A stretch of 64,000 bases of DNA. It comes from Senegalia massiliensis (GTDB lineage Bacteria; Bacillota; Clostridia; Tissierellales; SIT17). The notes beneath the pieces were generated by a model. The model was not told the origin of the DNA, did not search any database, and saw nothing but the letters and a program-made list of their open reading frames with translations. Positions 53,119 through 62,012 of the stretch are shown piece after piece. Location: positions 584,296-648,295 of the forward strand of contig NZ_LR130786.1 of NCBI RefSeq assembly GCF_900626135.1, written 5' to 3'. Every line of letters begins with the position of its first letter. The stretch's first letter is position 1. The position numbers were made by a program, and so were the translations under genes.

Positions 53119-53583
53119 TCACTCCTCACTTAATAATGAAATTAGCATATATTTAAATATTTTTGCTCTTAATTCATTTTTATATTCCATTACAAAAGAT
53201 AATGCACTATTACTTATAGCATTTTTCATGATTAAGGACTCTCTATTTGTTATAAACTCTTTTTCTTTAAGATTATCTATAATATTATATGCTTTTTGAG
53301 TTGTAATACTATTACCTATACTATTTATTAATAACTTTCTAATATCTTTTTCTTCCTTTATATTAACCCTTATTATTTTTATATACCCGCCTCCACCTCT
53401 TTTACTCTCAATATAATATCCCTTCTCTGGAGTAAATCTAGTAGCTAAAACATAATTTATCTGAGATGGAGCACAGTTAAAATGTTCTGCTAATTCATTT
53501 CTTTGAATTTCTAAAATATCTTTTTCAGTATTTGTCATCATCGAAACTATAAATCTTTCTATAATATCACTAATTCGTGCCAT
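53119..53583 (-). CDS. ctsR: transcriptional repressor CtsR
   Basis: CtsR represses clp genes until heat or stress inactivates it. The 154 residues show the winged helix-turn-helix (RNELAEHFNCAPSQINYVLATRF, split into adjacent segments here) and the glycine-rich wing KRGGGGYIKIIRV. It heads the operon and has a CtsR operator just upstream, so it represses itself. Confidence 0.96.
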   Translation of the reverse strand: MARISDIIERFIVSMMTNTEKDILEIQRNELAEHFNCAPSQINYVLATRFTPEKGYYIESKRGGGGYIKIIRVNIKEEKDIRKLLINSIGNSITTQKAYNIIDNLKEKEFITNRESLIMKNAISNSALSFVMEYKNELRAKIFKYMLISLLSEE

Positions 53584-53614
53584 AGTTATCCCACCAAATT
53601 CACTTTAATTTTAC

Positions 53615-53631
53615 TTTGACTTTGTTTGACC
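53615..53631 (-). promoter_or_regulatory. CtsR operator
   Basis: Minus strand GGTCAAACAAAGTCAAA: two heptads (GGTCAAA, AGTCAAA) with a three-base gap, the known CtsR binding pattern. It lies 10-26 bases downstream of the -10 at 53641-53646, where binding would block elongation or open complex formation. Confidence 0.9.
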
Positions 53632-53640
53632 TTTGTTTTC

Positions 53641-53668
53641 ATTATACAATATCTTATGTATTATTCAA
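53641..53668 (-). promoter_or_regulatory. promoter of ctsR
   Basis: TTGAAT (53663-53668), 16 bases, TATAAT (53641-53646) on the minus strand. The operator lies directly downstream. Confidence 0.7.
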
Positions 53669-53775
53669 CCCTAATAATAAATAAGAATTCTAGTTTAAAA
53701 TAAATTATACCCAATTTATTTTATAATATATATGAATTCCTCAAATTTTCTTGTGTTTTCTATTATATTCTTTAA

Positions 53776-53809
53776 ATAATAAAGCTCGCCAATTGGCGAG
53801 CTTTATTAT
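53776..53809 (-). terminator. terminator after the EF-G paralogue (34-base perfect palindrome)
   Basis: Perfect inverted repeat around GCTCGCCAATTGGCGAGC (53776-53809), overlapping the stop codon. AT-rich outer arms provide the U-run on the minus strand. Confidence 0.88.
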
Positions 53810-55881
53810 GCTTCTTTACTTTTATATTCTTCAACTATTTTTTCACTTATATTTGATGGAACTTCTTCATATCTTGAAAATTCCATTAAAAACGTTCCTC
53901 GAGCTTGAGTCATAGACTTTAAATCTATAGTATATTTAAACATTTCAGCAGCAGGAGCTTCTGCTATTACTAATTGAGTTCCATCTTCTCTAGGCTCCAT
54001 ACCTAATATTCTTCCACGTCTTTTATTCATATCACCCATTATATCACCCATATACTCATCTGGTATGATTATTTCTACTCTCATAATAGGTTCTAAAAGT
54101 ACTGGACCTGCTTTTTCTATTCCCTTTTTAAATGCCAATGAAGCAGCTATTTTAAAGGCCATTTCATTTGAATCTACAGGATGATATGAACCATCTAATA
54201 GTGTTGATTTTATATTCACTACAGGATACCCTGCAAGTGGACCTTTTAAAACTGATTCTCTAAGCCCCTTCTCTACAGCTGGTATATATTGTCTTGGTAC
54301 TGCTCCACCAAATATTTCTTCTTCAAATATAAATTCTTCTGTTGAGGGTTCAAATTTTATTATAACATCTCCATATTGTCCTGCTCCACCAGATTGTTTT
54401 TTATGCTTACCTTGAACATTTGAAGTTCCTTTTATGGTTTCTCTATATGCAATTTTAGGATCCGATAATTCAATAGTAACTCCAAAATCATTTTTTAATT
54501 TATTTTTAATTACTTCTAATTGTGTATTTCCTTGTCCTCCAATTAAAAGTTCTTTAGTTTCATTATTTCTTTCTACACTAAAGGTCTTATCTTCTTCTAG
54601 TAATTTTTGAAGAGCTTGACCTATCTTTTCTTCGTCATTTTTATTTACTGGTCTAGCAGCCATAAACAATGTTGGTTTTGGAAAGTAAACATTTTCATAA
54701 ATAATAGGATTTTCTTTATTACATATTGTATCACCAGTATGTGTATTGTTTAATTTTGAAACTGCTCCAATATCTCCAGCATGAACTTCATTTACTTCTA
54801 TTTGCTCTTTACCTCTTAACATAAATATATTTCCTATTTTTTCTATTTCTTCAGTGTTTGAATTATATACTTCATCATCTTTTTTCAATACTCCACTTCT
54901 TACTTGAAATAGTGAAATTTTTCCTAAATATGGATCTGCAATAGTTTTAAATACTATAGCTGAAAATGGTTCTTCATCTTCTATATTTCTTTCTTCTTCT
55001 TTTTTATTCTTTGGATTTATTCCACTTGGTTTTTCTAAATCAGTTGGAGAAGGAAGATAATCCCACATCATATTTAAAAGTGTTTCTGTACCAACATTTA
55101 ATGTAGCAGACCCTATAAGAACTGGTATAAGTTTACCTTCAATAACTCCTTTACGTAAACCAGTGTGTATTTCTTCTTCTGTAAATTCTTCACCTTCAAA
55201 ATATTTTTCTAGTAACTCATCATCACTTTCTGCTACTGATTCAATGAGCATTTCTCTATAATCTCCCATTTTAACTTCTTTTTCTGGCCAAATTTCTGCA
55301 TCTTCACATATTTTTTTATCTTTATTATAAATTCTTGCCTTCATATCAACTATATTCACGAAACCTTTAAATTCATTTTCTTTTCCTATGGGAATGTGAA
55401 ATGGTATAATTGCTTTACCAAATTTTTCTCTTAATTGATTTACTAATTTATCATAGTTAATATTTTCTTTATCCATTTTATTTATATATAAAATAGTTGG
55501 AGTATTTGTTTTTCTAGTGAGTTTCCAAGCTTTTTCACAACCTACCTCTATTCCTGAACTAGCATCTAATACAATTACGGCTCCTTTTGATACTCTAAGA
55601 GCTGAATGAACTTCACCTATAAAATCAAAATATCCTGGAGTATCCAATACATTATATTTATGACTCTTCCATTCTAATGGTATAACAGAAGTGTAAATAG
55701 AAACTTCTCTTGATTTTTCTTCTTTATCAAAGTCTGATATTGTATTTCTATCTTCTACTCTACCTTTTCTCTTAATTGCTCCTGTAGTCATTAACATTGA
55801 TTCAACTAAAGTTGTCTTACCACTACTATGGTGTCCTAAAAAAGCTATGTTTCTAATCTTATCAGCATTATAATTATACAT
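53806..55881 (-). CDS. elongation factor G paralogue (EF-G-like protein)
   Basis: A 691-residue EF-G homologue distinct from the fusA at 8877-10943. It keeps the P-loop GHHSSGKTT (16-24), NKMD (134-137) and all five domains, including DEYMGDIMGDMNKRRGRI. Switch I has SREVSI (57-62) where EF-G has ERGITI, and switch II is DTPGYFDF with Tyr in place of the GTPase-stimulating His. So it may hydrolyse GTP slowly or act in a different step. The EF-G2 group is widespread, of unclear role. GAGGGGG precedes the ATG. Confidence 0.92.
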   Translation of the reverse strand: MYNYNADKIRNIAFLGHHSSGKTTLVESMLMTTGAIKRKGRVEDRNTISDFDKEEKSREVSIYTSVIPLEWKSHKYNVLDTPGYFDFIGEVHSALRVSKGAVIVLDASSGIEVGCEKAWKLTRKTNTPTILYINKMDKENINYDKLVNQLREKFGKAIIPFHIPIGKENEFKGFVNIVDMKARIYNKDKKICEDAEIWPEKEVKMGDYREMLIESVAESDDELLEKYFEGEEFTEEEIHTGLRKGVIEGKLIPVLIGSATLNVGTETLLNMMWDYLPSPTDLEKPSGINPKNKKEEERNIEDEEPFSAIVFKTIADPYLGKISLFQVRSGVLKKDDEVYNSNTEEIEKIGNIFMLRGKEQIEVNEVHAGDIGAVSKLNNTHTGDTICNKENPIIYENVYFPKPTLFMAARPVNKNDEEKIGQALQKLLEEDKTFSVERNNETKELLIGGQGNTQLEVIKNKLKNDFGVTIELSDPKIAYRETIKGTSNVQGKHKKQSGGAGQYGDVIIKFEPSTEEFIFEEEIFGGAVPRQYIPAVEKGLRESVLKGPLAGYPVVNIKSTLLDGSYHPVDSNEMAFKIAASLAFKKGIEKAGPVLLEPIMRVEIIIPDEYMGDIMGDMNKRRGRILGMEPREDGTQLVIAEAPAAEMFKYTIDLKSMTQARGTFLMEFSRYEEVPSNISEKIVEEYKSKEA

Positions 55882-56118
55882 ACACTTTCCCCCTCAACTA
55901 GAGTTTATTATTCTGACTATTTATAATATTCTACATAAATTTGAAATCTCCTTCTTTATATTATTAAATTTAAAATTTATATAGAACTTTTAAGGTTAAA
56001 TCATAGGATATATACCCCTTCGTTAGAATTTTAAAAATATTTTAACAAATCTTTTCTAGCTAGTGTGATATAATTAAATTAAAATTGTATTTCTATTAAC
56101 AACTAGGGGGGCTATTAA
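55882..56118. other. divergent intergenic region between the EF-G paralogue and hisC
   Basis: 237 bases, AT-rich. The hisC promoter (56069-56074) lies on the plus strand. On the minus strand, no strong -35/-10 pair was found for the EF-G paralogue; GAAGGAG followed by an ATG-TAG at 55931-55954 is a possible start-stop mini-ORF of no clear meaning. Nothing else is recognised. Confidence 0.5.
56066..56074 (+). promoter_or_regulatory. hisC: extended -10 promoter of hisC
   Basis: TGTGATATAAT: a perfect TATAAT (56069-56074) with TG one base upstream and a further TGTG. No good -35, but an extended -10 can compensate. ATG follows 45 bases later behind GGGGGG. Confidence 0.6.
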
Positions 56119-57198
56119 ATGATAAAATTTAGAGATGAAATTAAAGATTTAAAAGCTTATACGCCAGGCAAGCCTATAGAAGATGTAAAAAAAGAATATG
56201 GATTAACAGAAGTTATAAAGCTTGCATCCAATGAAAACCCTATGGGTACTTCAGAAAAAGTAAAAGAAAAATTAATCAAATCTATTGATAATTTAGCAAT
56301 TTATCCTGATGGAAATACAACTATATTAAAGGATGAGCTTGCTAAAAAATTAGATTTAAAACCCGAACAGATACTTCCAAGTAGTGGGTCTGATGAAATG
56401 GTAGATATGATATCAAAAACCTTTATAAATAAAGGTGATGAAGTTATAATGGCAGATATAACTTTCCCAAGATATATTTCTACAGCCATTATGATGGGTG
56501 GAATTCCTAAAATAGTTCCGCTTAAAGATTGGACTTATGATTTAAATGGTATGATAAATGCCATAACAAAAAATACAAAATTAATTTGGCTCTGTAACCC
56601 AAATAATCCTACAGGTACTATGTTCAGTGAAAAAGAATTGTTGAACTTTCTAAAAAAAGTTCCTGAAAATATAATAGTAGTTTATGATGAAGCTTACAGA
56701 GAATATGTAACAAGAGATGATTATCCAAAAGATAATTTAAAGCTTTTAAAGAAATATTCTAATCTAATCATAATGAGAACCTTTTCTAAAATGTATGGTC
56801 TTGCTGCTTTAAGAGTAGGTTATACCATGGCAAATGAAAAAATAATTAAAAACATAAACAAAATTAGAGGACCTTTTAATGTAAATTCACTTGCACAAAT
56901 TGCAGCAGTTGAAGCATTAAAAGATAATGAATTTGTAGAAAGTTGCTATAGAATAAATAAAGAAGGTAAAGAGTACTTATATAATGAATTTGACAAATTA
57001 AACTTAAAATATGCCCCTTCTGAAACTAATCATATCTTTGTTAATGTTAATAGAGTTTCAGAGGAAATATTTATAGAACTTCAAAAAAGAGGTGTCATAA
57101 TAAGACCTATAACAGGAACATGGATAAGAGTTACCATAGGAACAAAGGAACAGAATAAAAAATTTATAACTTTACTTAAAGAAGTTTTAGCGAATTAA
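56119..57198 (+). CDS. hisC: histidinol-phosphate aminotransferase
   Basis: A PLP aminotransferase of 359 residues with the HisC pattern: LASNENPMGTS, CNPNNPTGT (159-167), Asp190 and Tyr193 in VVYDEAYREYV, and the PLP lysine Lys224 in TFSKMYGLAALRVGY. It catalyses histidinol-phosphate formation in histidine synthesis. It stands alone, with no other his genes nearby, so a broader aromatic or other aminotransferase role is possible. Plus strand, with a GGGGGG-type ribosome-binding site. Confidence 0.88.
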   Translation: MIKFRDEIKDLKAYTPGKPIEDVKKEYGLTEVIKLASNENPMGTSEKVKEKLIKSIDNLAIYPDGNTTILKDELAKKLDLKPEQILPSSGSDEMVDMISKTFINKGDEVIMADITFPRYISTAIMMGGIPKIVPLKDWTYDLNGMINAITKNTKLIWLCNPNNPTGTMFSEKELLNFLKKVPENIIVVYDEAYREYVTRDDYPKDNLKLLKKYSNLIIMRTFSKMYGLAALRVGYTMANEKIIKNINKIRGPFNVNSLAQIAAVEALKDNEFVESCYRINKEGKEYLYNEFDKLNLKYAPSETNHIFVNVNRVSEEIFIELQKRGVIIRPITGTWIRVTIGTKEQNKKFITLLKEVLAN

Positions 57199-57230
57199 AA
57201 AATACCCCTAGGGGTATTTTTTAATTCGCT
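57189..57230. terminator. bidirectional terminator between hisC and the symporter gene (42-base perfect palindrome)
   Basis: A 42-base perfect palindrome around CCCCTAGGGG, with A and T runs at each side. The end of the palindrome includes the Ala-Asn-stop codons of hisC and, on the other strand, of the symporter. Confidence 0.9.
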
Positions 57231-58546
57231 GATTCATTAGCTATATTTGGTTTTGATGTAAGTTTATTTCCATTGTAATTATTTTCACCATTGAATACAG
57301 TTTCATCAAATTCTCCTTCTTTTTTTGCTACTATAAGTGTACATACTGCATCACCAGTTATATTTACTGCAGTTCTAGTCATATCCAATAATCTATCTAT
57401 TCCCATTATTAGTCCTATTCCTTCTACAGGTATATTAACTGCTTGAAGAACCATAGAAAGCATTATAAGACCTACTCCAGGAACTCCAGCTGTACCAATT
57501 GATGCTAAAGTAGCTGTAAATATTACAGTTAATATTTGAGCAAAAGTTAAATCAATATCATATACTTGTGCTATAAATATAGTTGCAACTCCTTGCATTA
57601 TAGCAGTCCCATCCATGTTTATCGTTGCACCAAGTGGTAATGTAAATGCAGATATATTTTTTGATACTCCTAAGTTTTCTTCAGAAACATCTAATGTTAC
57701 AGGTAAACTACCACTACTAGTAGCTGTAGAAAATGCTACTGATATTGCTGGGAAGAAATTTTTGAAAAATCTCACAGGACTAAGCCCTGTAAATAACTTT
57801 AATATTCCTCCATAAGTTAATGCTGCATGTAATAAAAGTACTACGATTACAGTACCAAAGTATTTTGCAAGTGGGAATATAGCAGTAAGTCCCTCATTTG
57901 CAAATGTCTTAGCTATAAGACCAAAAACTCCTATAGGAGCAAGTAGCATTATGAAAGATACCATTTTCATCATAAGTTCATTTAATTCACTAAATAACTG
58001 CGATACATTTTTTGCCTTTTCTCCAAGGGCGGAAAGTCCAATACCAATTAAAAGCGCAAATACTATGATCTGAAGCATATTAGTATTCACCATTGAAGAT
58101 ACCGGATTTGTAGGTACCATATCTAAGAATACATCTACTATTGGAACTGATTCATTTATTTCTACTTCTTGTGTTACTACTCTTGATAAATCAAGACCAC
58201 CATCTGTGATACCTGGATTTACAATTGATGCTACAAGTAATGCAATTGATATAGCTATAGCTGTAGTAGTTATATAAAAAAGTACTGTTCTCCCTCCAAT
58301 TCTACCAAGCTTTTTAATATCTCCAATACTTGATGCGCCATTCACTATTGAAATAAATACAAGTGGTACTACTAACATCTTTATTGCTCTTAAAAATACT
58401 TGACCAATAAAATATAAAACTCCATCAACTATTATAGTATCTCTTATCATTCCCGATGGTACAAAATAAAGAATTAATCCAGTTACAAGTCCTAAGAATA
58501 AACCTAATAAAATCTTGGATGTTAAACCTAACCCCTTTTTCTCCAT
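57221..58546 (-). CDS. dicarboxylate/amino acid:cation symporter (DAACS family)
   Basis: A 441-residue polytopic membrane protein of the GltP/DctA family. Signatures are SVAFSTATSSGSLPVTLDV (hairpin HP1, about residues 265-283), the NMDGTAI motif of TM7 (GATINMDGTAIMQGVA) and ASIGTAGVPGVGLIML (HP2). It would take up glutamate, aspartate or dicarboxylates with Na+ or H+. Start: the ATG at 58544-58546 follows AAAGGGG by 7 bases; the open frame is 14 codons longer. No adjacent two-component regulator. Confidence 0.9.
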   Translation of the reverse strand: MEKKGLGLTSKILLGLFLGLVTGLILYFVPSGMIRDTIIVDGVLYFIGQVFLRAIKMLVVPLVFISIVNGASSIGDIKKLGRIGGRTVLFYITTTAIAISIALLVASIVNPGITDGGLDLSRVVTQEVEINESVPIVDVFLDMVPTNPVSSMVNTNMLQIIVFALLIGIGLSALGEKAKNVSQLFSELNELMMKMVSFIMLLAPIGVFGLIAKTFANEGLTAIFPLAKYFGTVIVVLLLHAALTYGGILKLFTGLSPVRFFKNFFPAISVAFSTATSSGSLPVTLDVSEENLGVSKNISAFTLPLGATINMDGTAIMQGVATIFIAQVYDIDLTFAQILTVIFTATLASIGTAGVPGVGLIMLSMVLQAVNIPVEGIGLIMGIDRLLDMTRTAVNITGDAVCTLIVAKKEGEFDETVFNGENNYNGNKLTSKPNIANESAN

Positions 58547-58669
58547 ACAAAATCCCCTTTCATTATAAATATTAATTATTAGTAACATTTATATTATAAT
58601 GAATTTTTAAAGCTTTGTCAATTCATTTTTCTAAATTTATTGATAACTTTTAAATAAGCATATTATATT

Positions 58670-58698
58670 TTGACTTATGACAAAAAAAATTGTATAAT
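58670..58698 (+). promoter_or_regulatory. rpmA: promoter of rpmA
   Basis: TTGACT (58670-58675), 17 bases, TATAAT (58693-58698) on the plus strand. The leader to rpmA is about 70 bases. Confidence 0.78.
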
Positions 58699-58775
58699 AT
58701 ATATTAGTGATAATTATTTTCATTTAGTAAATGTTATCGAATGTATAGATATTATATTAGATTGGAGGTATTCTA

Positions 58776-59060
58776 ATGTTACAAATGAATTTACAACTTT
58801 TTGCACATAAAAAAGCTGGTGGTAGTTCAAAAAATGGACGTGATAGTGAATCTAAAAGACTTGGCACTAAAAGAGCAGACGGACAGTTTGTGCTAAGTGG
58901 AAATATATTAGTAAGACAAAGAGGCACTAAAATTCATCCAGGCGTAAATGTAAAAAGAGCAAAAGATGATACTTTATTTGCAGTATCAGATGGTATAGTT
59001 AAATTTGAAAGACTAGGTAAGAAAAAGAAAAAAGTAAGTGTTTATCCAGAAGTTGTTTAA
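58776..59060 (+). CDS. rpmA: 50S ribosomal protein L27
   Basis: L27 reaches the peptidyl transferase centre through its N-terminus. The 94-residue protein starts [20 protein letters not shown]: the LQLF-AHKK site matches the Prp protease cleavage site seen in Firmicutes, which exposes the functional Ala-His-Lys end. It stands alone on the plus strand; rplU, prp and obg, its usual partners, are not in this window. It has its own promoter and terminator. Confidence 0.95.
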   Translation: MLQMNLQLFAHKKAGGSSKNGRDSESKRLGTKRADGQFVLSGNILVRQRGTKIHPGVNVKRAKDDTLFAVSDGIVKFERLGKKKKKVSVYPEVV

Positions 59061-59061
59061 T

Positions 59062-59103
59062 AAAAAATGGTCAATTTAACCGAAGTTAAATTGACCATTT
59101 TTT
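59062..59103. terminator. bidirectional terminator between rpmA and dut
   Basis: A 19-base-pair perfect stem (GGTCAATTTAAC arm) with loop CGAA on the plus strand, which is UUCG closed by C-G on the minus strand. A and T runs give U-tracts in both directions. Confidence 0.9.
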
Positions 59104-59560
59104 ACTTTCCAGTACTTCCTATTCCACCAATTCTTTTATTTTTGGTGTTGTCATTATCTGTTAAAAGATAATTTATGAATAATCCTTGAGCTACTCTTTC
59201 ATTTTCATTTATTTCTACTGTTTTTGTAGAAATATTAGTAATGGCAATTCCTATATTTCCATCATTAGATGGATTGGAATAATAGTCTTTATCTATTATT
59301 CCAGTACCATTTGCTAATACAAGTCCCTTTTTAATACCTATAGAACTTCTTATATATACTTGTAACACTTCATTATCTAACATATACGCCTTTATATCTG
59401 TCCATATTATTTTAGTCTCTTGAGGCTTAATAATAAACTTTTCAGGAGTATATATATCATATCCGGCAGAACCAGTACTAGCTCTTAAGGGAATATTTAT
59501 TTCTTTTTCTTTATGAACTCTAAATTCATCATCTACTAATTCAAATCCTCTTACCTTCAA
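59102..59560 (-). CDS. dut: deoxyuridine triphosphatase (dUTPase)
   Basis: A trimeric-type dUTPase of 152 residues. The five motifs are AGYDI (32-36), RSSIG (71-75), GIIDKDYY (87-94), ERVAQG (121-126) and GGIGSTG (145-151). It converts dUTP to dUMP, keeping uracil out of DNA and feeding thymidylate. In motif 5 the Phe usual at GGFGSTG is Ile147, which could alter uracil stacking. It lies 13 bases after nrdJ, so the two are likely cotranscribed. Confidence 0.9.
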   Translation of the reverse strand: MKVRGFELVDDEFRVHKEKEINIPLRASTGSAGYDIYTPEKFIIKPQETKIIWTDIKAYMLDNEVLQVYIRSSIGIKKGLVLANGTGIIDKDYYSNPSNDGNIGIAITNISTKTVEINENERVAQGLFINYLLTDNDNTKNKRIGGIGSTGK

Positions 59561-59573
59561 TTGTATTCCTCCA

Positions 59574-61925
59574 TTATCTTATTGGACATACTCCAGTATC
59601 ACAACTTTCATCTCCAATATCAAATTCTGTTTGTTCTTTTTCATATTTGCTTAATAATGATGGAACAAATGGTTTCATTTCTGACATTCTTCTATTATAT
59701 TCTTCTTCATCAATTGCTTCATATGGAAGTAATTCATAGAAATTATCATCTAATGATAAGAAGGATAAAGCTACTACATCATCCCAATTATTCCATACCC
59801 ATTCTTCAACTTGATTCCATTCATGATCTCTTACATGAACAGTTATTGAACAGTTATGTTCTACATAATTTCCCATAAATAATTTATAATTTTCTAGTTG
59901 TTCTATTGCAGATACGTCATACTTAGTTTTTCCCTCAGGAGATTTAACAGGAAACTCTATAACCTTAGTAGTGCATGTATCATAATCTTGACCTACTTCT
60001 GGATGAATTGGATATTCTAATTCTTCACATACCTTAACAAGTGGATCATCTGCATTTATTCTTACACGTCTTATATAATATGGAGAGTGTGAGTAATGTA
60101 CACCACTTGAAACAGTTGGTAATTGACTAAGTGTACCTTCAGGTTTTACTGTTGTAACAAGTAATGGAACATTTTCACCTATATCTTCAGCATATTCTGT
60201 TGAAGCTTCTTTAGCTGCATCTTTAAGTTCCCTTAATATTCTTGCTTGTTCATCAAGATCCATATTTGTAGCATTGACCATATCTTGCCATCCAGTTAAG
60301 GAACAACCTATAAGCTTATCTCTTTGTTGAACTCTATCCCATTTTGGAAGTTCTAATTCTACACAAGTCATTCTATAACCTGCTCTTGCAGATAACCTTT
60401 GAGCTTCTTTTAATCCTTCTACATCAAGATTTCCATTTTCATCTACAAATGAATATACATTAATAGTAGTTAAATTACATAATCCTCTAGAATCAAGTAA
60501 TATTTCTCCACATGGATTAACTCCATTCATATTTGGTCTTCTCTTTGCACCAGCTACTTCATTTACCCAGCCTGGTTCTCCTGAATATCTCATTTTTTCT
60601 AATTGCCAATGTAATCGTTCACGACTTGGTTTTTCCTTATAATATATTGAGTTATTACTCATTTGTCTATGAATTATATCCTTGTCAACTATCCATTGAC
60701 CATCAATTTGTTTATATAGATTTGTTTTTGCATCTATTGCTTCTTTATCTTCTGGATCTACTAATACTATTTCTGCTGTTCTTCTAACTCCTCCAACAAC
60801 TACATTTTCTCCAATTATATTAGCTATATCTAAACAATCAATTGGTCTAAGTTTTATCTTTTTCTCTCCAAATATAATTCCTAATTTGTTTATAACTTTA
60901 TCTATTTTAGAGAACATATTTTTAAGACTTTGATGTCCACTAGCAGTACCACCAAATGTTTTAAGTTTTTCTCCTTGTGGACGTACATTATCATAATTTA
61001 CTACTATTGTAGTTATATTTCTATACTCATTGCTTGAAATAAGCTTAAAGTAATAATCTAAAGATTGAACCCATCCTTCTTTACTATCTCCTACAATTAT
61101 TTTTGCAGTATCATTGTGGAAGAATTCAAGACTTGTACTATCTTCTCTTTCATGTTTAGGAATCGGTGTATAATCTTCGTTTATAAGTTCATAATTTGAT
61201 CTTACTTTTGGTAAAAGCTTTACATCATCTTTTAATACTCTTACTCCTACTCCAGAACCTACCATTAGAAGATAAAATAAATCTCTAAACGATTCAAAGT
61301 CCTCTATTACTTGGAATGAACAATTATAATTAGCCATAGGATAATGTTTTGCAACTGGAGTATTACCTACCCAGAATGTTCTACCAGATAGAAATTGTCT
61401 CAAATTATATATATTATCATATAATTTTTCTGCTTCTTCTCTTGTAGTAGGTACAAGACTACAATTGTATTCTACAGCACGTCTTACAGTTTCCCACCAG
61501 TATTCACGTCTACTTTCTTCTGGAATCCATCTAGAATATGTTCTATAATATATAAATTCTCCTAATTGTTTCATAGGTGATGGTTTATGTTTATATTCAC
61601 TTATAAAATCATCTGTGAGTAAACGTACCTCTTTTTTCTTTGATGATCTTCTTTTACCCTTTTCAAATCTATATATTATGTACCTTTTTGCTACATCTTT
61701 TCTAGGGCTATCCATAAGTTCATGCTCTACCATATCTTGTATATCTTCTACAAATACATTCATATCTTTTTGAAGTATTTTTTCTTCAATACTATCAGTA
61801 ATTCTTTTACTTAAATCTTCATCTATACCTTTTTTTGTTTCTGCCATAGCATTTTCTATAGCCCTTTTAATTTTATTTGCATTAAAAGGTACTAAAGATT
61901 TATCTCTTTTCATTACACTAATCAT
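59574..61925 (-). CDS. nrdJ: adenosylcobalamin-dependent ribonucleoside-triphosphate reductase (class II, monomeric type)
   Basis: NrdJ makes deoxyribonucleoside triphosphates using adenosylcobalamin to form a thiyl radical. The 783 residues begin with an ATP-cone domain (about 5-90) and have NYNCSFQV, MNGVNPCGEILLDSRGLCNL (with thiyl-cysteine neighbours) and TTVKPEGTLSQLPTVSSGVH. The C-terminus carries a redox pair Cys775-Cys780 (ESCDTGVC). No NrdA/B subunit features. Regulation is likely by NrdR (two boxes upstream). AGGAGG lies 6 bases before the ATG. Confidence 0.95.
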   Translation of the reverse strand: MISVMKRDKSLVPFNANKIKRAIENAMAETKKGIDEDLSKRITDSIEEKILQKDMNVFVEDIQDMVEHELMDSPRKDVAKRYIIYRFEKGKRRSSKKKEVRLLTDDFISEYKHKPSPMKQLGEFIYYRTYSRWIPEESRREYWWETVRRAVEYNCSLVPTTREEAEKLYDNIYNLRQFLSGRTFWVGNTPVAKHYPMANYNCSFQVIEDFESFRDLFYLLMVGSGVGVRVLKDDVKLLPKVRSNYELINEDYTPIPKHEREDSTSLEFFHNDTAKIIVGDSKEGWVQSLDYYFKLISSNEYRNITTIVVNYDNVRPQGEKLKTFGGTASGHQSLKNMFSKIDKVINKLGIIFGEKKIKLRPIDCLDIANIIGENVVVGGVRRTAEIVLVDPEDKEAIDAKTNLYKQIDGQWIVDKDIIHRQMSNNSIYYKEKPSRERLHWQLEKMRYSGEPGWVNEVAGAKRRPNMNGVNPCGEILLDSRGLCNLTTINVYSFVDENGNLDVEGLKEAQRLSARAGYRMTCVELELPKWDRVQQRDKLIGCSLTGWQDMVNATNMDLDEQARILRELKDAAKEASTEYAEDIGENVPLLVTTVKPEGTLSQLPTVSSGVHYSHSPYYIRRVRINADDPLVKVCEELEYPIHPEVGQDYDTCTTKVIEFPVKSPEGKTKYDVSAIEQLENYKLFMGNYVEHNCSITVHVRDHEWNQVEEWVWNNWDDVVALSFLSLDDNFYELLPYEAIDEEEYNRRMSEMKPFVPSLLSKYEKEQTEFDIGDESCDTGVCPIR

Positions 61926-61982
61926 GACAAGCCTCCTAAATCTTAATATACTATATTTTATCCTCTATATATGAGCAAAAAC

Positions 61983-62012
61983 AAAATATACACAATATTT
62001 TGTGTATATTTT
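61983..62012 (-). terminator. hairpin downstream of the glycoside hydrolase gene, overlapping a NrdR box
   Basis: A 13-base-pair perfect stem with loop TATT, followed by GTTTTTGC on the minus strand. It could end the upstream transcript, but it is also the first NrdR box of nrdJ, so the two roles overlap. Confidence 0.55.

Noticed and set aside
55931..55954. Start-stop mini-ORF (ATG TAG) behind GAAGGAG upstream of the EF-G paralogue
   Set aside because: Could be a chance occurrence in AT-rich DNA; no attenuator or conserved structure around it.
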